From JAJRXK01 sp964593155 (GTDB lineage: Bacteria; Krumholzibacteriota; Krumholzibacteriia; JAJRXK01): a stretch of DNA of 64,000 bases. The notes beneath the pieces were generated by a model. The model ran no database searches. It saw only the letters and a list, made by a program, of their open reading frames with translations, and was not told where the DNA came from. A program made the translations under genes and the position numbers. The DNA lies in the NCBI GenBank assembly GCA_964593155.1, contig CAZQHE010000004.1, forward strand, positions 1-64,000. The letters run 5' to 3'. Shown here piece after piece: positions 63,787 through 64,000 of the stretch (the first letter of the stretch is position 1; every line of letters begins with the position of its first letter).

Positions 63787-64000
63787 TCAGGACTCCCGCT
63801 TGCGGATGCGGGCGGTGAACTCGCGGTCGTGCTGATCGAGCACGAGCAGATCGTGCCCGGTCCCGGCACACCATGCCCGGACGTCGGCCGGGAAGGCGGC
63901 GTCGTCGCTCAGCACCACGAGTTCGGCTCCGGCCGGCAGCGACGTGATCTCCGCGGCCAGATCGATGATCGGCTGCGGACACAGGTCGCCCCGGGTGTCC
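63787..64000 (-). CDS. TusA/SirA-like sulfur-carrier protein, partial
   Basis: The window ends inside this gene; only about 71 C-terminal codons are seen. The visible N-terminal part reads TRGDLCPQPIIDLAAEI, the D-x-C-P-x-P motif of TusA, SirA and YedF-type sulfurtransferases, followed by an alternating beta-alpha pattern. The Cys would carry a persulfide. Its start lies off the right edge. It reads on the minus strand and ends with TGA at 63789-63787, 83 nt upstream of the GT2 gene. Whether it is a single TusA domain or part of a larger protein cannot be told. Confidence 0.75.
   Translation of the reverse strand, partial: DTRGDLCPQPIIDLAAEITSLPAGAELVVLSDDAAFPADVRAWCAGTGHDLLVLDQHDREFTARIRKRES

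Overview
This 64 kb window is GC-rich bacterial chromosome, densely packed with housekeeping and metabolic genes. GTG and TTG starts are common and most gene joins are 4-nt overlaps or gaps under 40 nt. I see no rRNA, tRNA, CRISPR array, insertion sequence or prophage. A run of ten Ns inside one gene shows that this is a scaffolded assembly, probably from a metagenome. The organism is Gram-negative: it has a TonB-dependent receptor, a FadL-type outer-membrane porin, lipoproteins and dTDP-sugar and UDP-sugar enzymes. A complete Bat (aerotolerance) operon and a secreted protein with a PNPFNP-type C-terminal tail ending in GVYLVRL point to an FCB-group lineage such as Krumholzibacteriota, Eisenbacteria or Latescibacterota. 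That placement is inference from family distribution.

Layout, left to right. Positions 1-7.7 kb (+): glutamate dehydrogenase with its own promoter and terminator, then an operon of a receiver/PEP-synthase-like fusion, an M1 aminopeptidase and ispG. 7.8-16 kb: a TonB receptor, an Rrf2 regulator with an operator-like site, an amidohydrolase, a zinc-ribbon membrane protein, a UbiD-type decarboxylase, a secreted unknown and a PP2C-type phosphatase. 16-21.3 kb (-): a P-loop kinase-like protein, the fused acyl-CoA mutase IcmF (carrying the assembly gap) and MutY. 21.3-27.2 kb: a lipid module of acyl-CoA synthetase, GDSL lipoprotein, FadL porin and a divergent MFS carrier. 27.2-33.2 kb: a B3/B4 protein, a HEAT-repeat protein, a STAS-like protein, btpA-rmlA-rmlB and thymidine kinase. 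33.2-35.7 kb: an HDOD protein and QueD, separated by a perfect 17-bp hairpin.

Positions 50.7-35.7 kb (-) form one directon of twelve genes with no gap over 35 nt: moxR, DUF58, a DUF4381-like gene, batA-E, mutM, a glycosyltransferase-TPR protein, uvrA and a histone-deacetylase-like gene. It joins the envelope/aerotolerance system to excision-repair genes. 50.9-64 kb: tandem DUF507 genes and a GT4, an aldolase/adducin protein, a beta-propeller PD40 protein, a TPR protein, a secreted propeller protein, an HNH nuclease, a HAD 5'-nucleotidase, wecB and an SDR, a GT2-TPR protein, and the C-terminal part of a TusA-like protein running off the right edge.

No intergenic stretch exceeds about 260 bases. 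Several operon heads carry a similar promoter-like pattern, TTGCC or a near match, then 16-18 nt, then TAnnnT, which I used to place candidate promoters. I found no clear unknown defence or mobile system. The most unusual items are the receiver/pyruvate-phosphate-dikinase-like fusion, the bat-DNA repair directon with face-to-face promoters, the large hairpin at 35.2 kb and a possible Shine-Dalgarno-sequestering leader at 29.35 kb.
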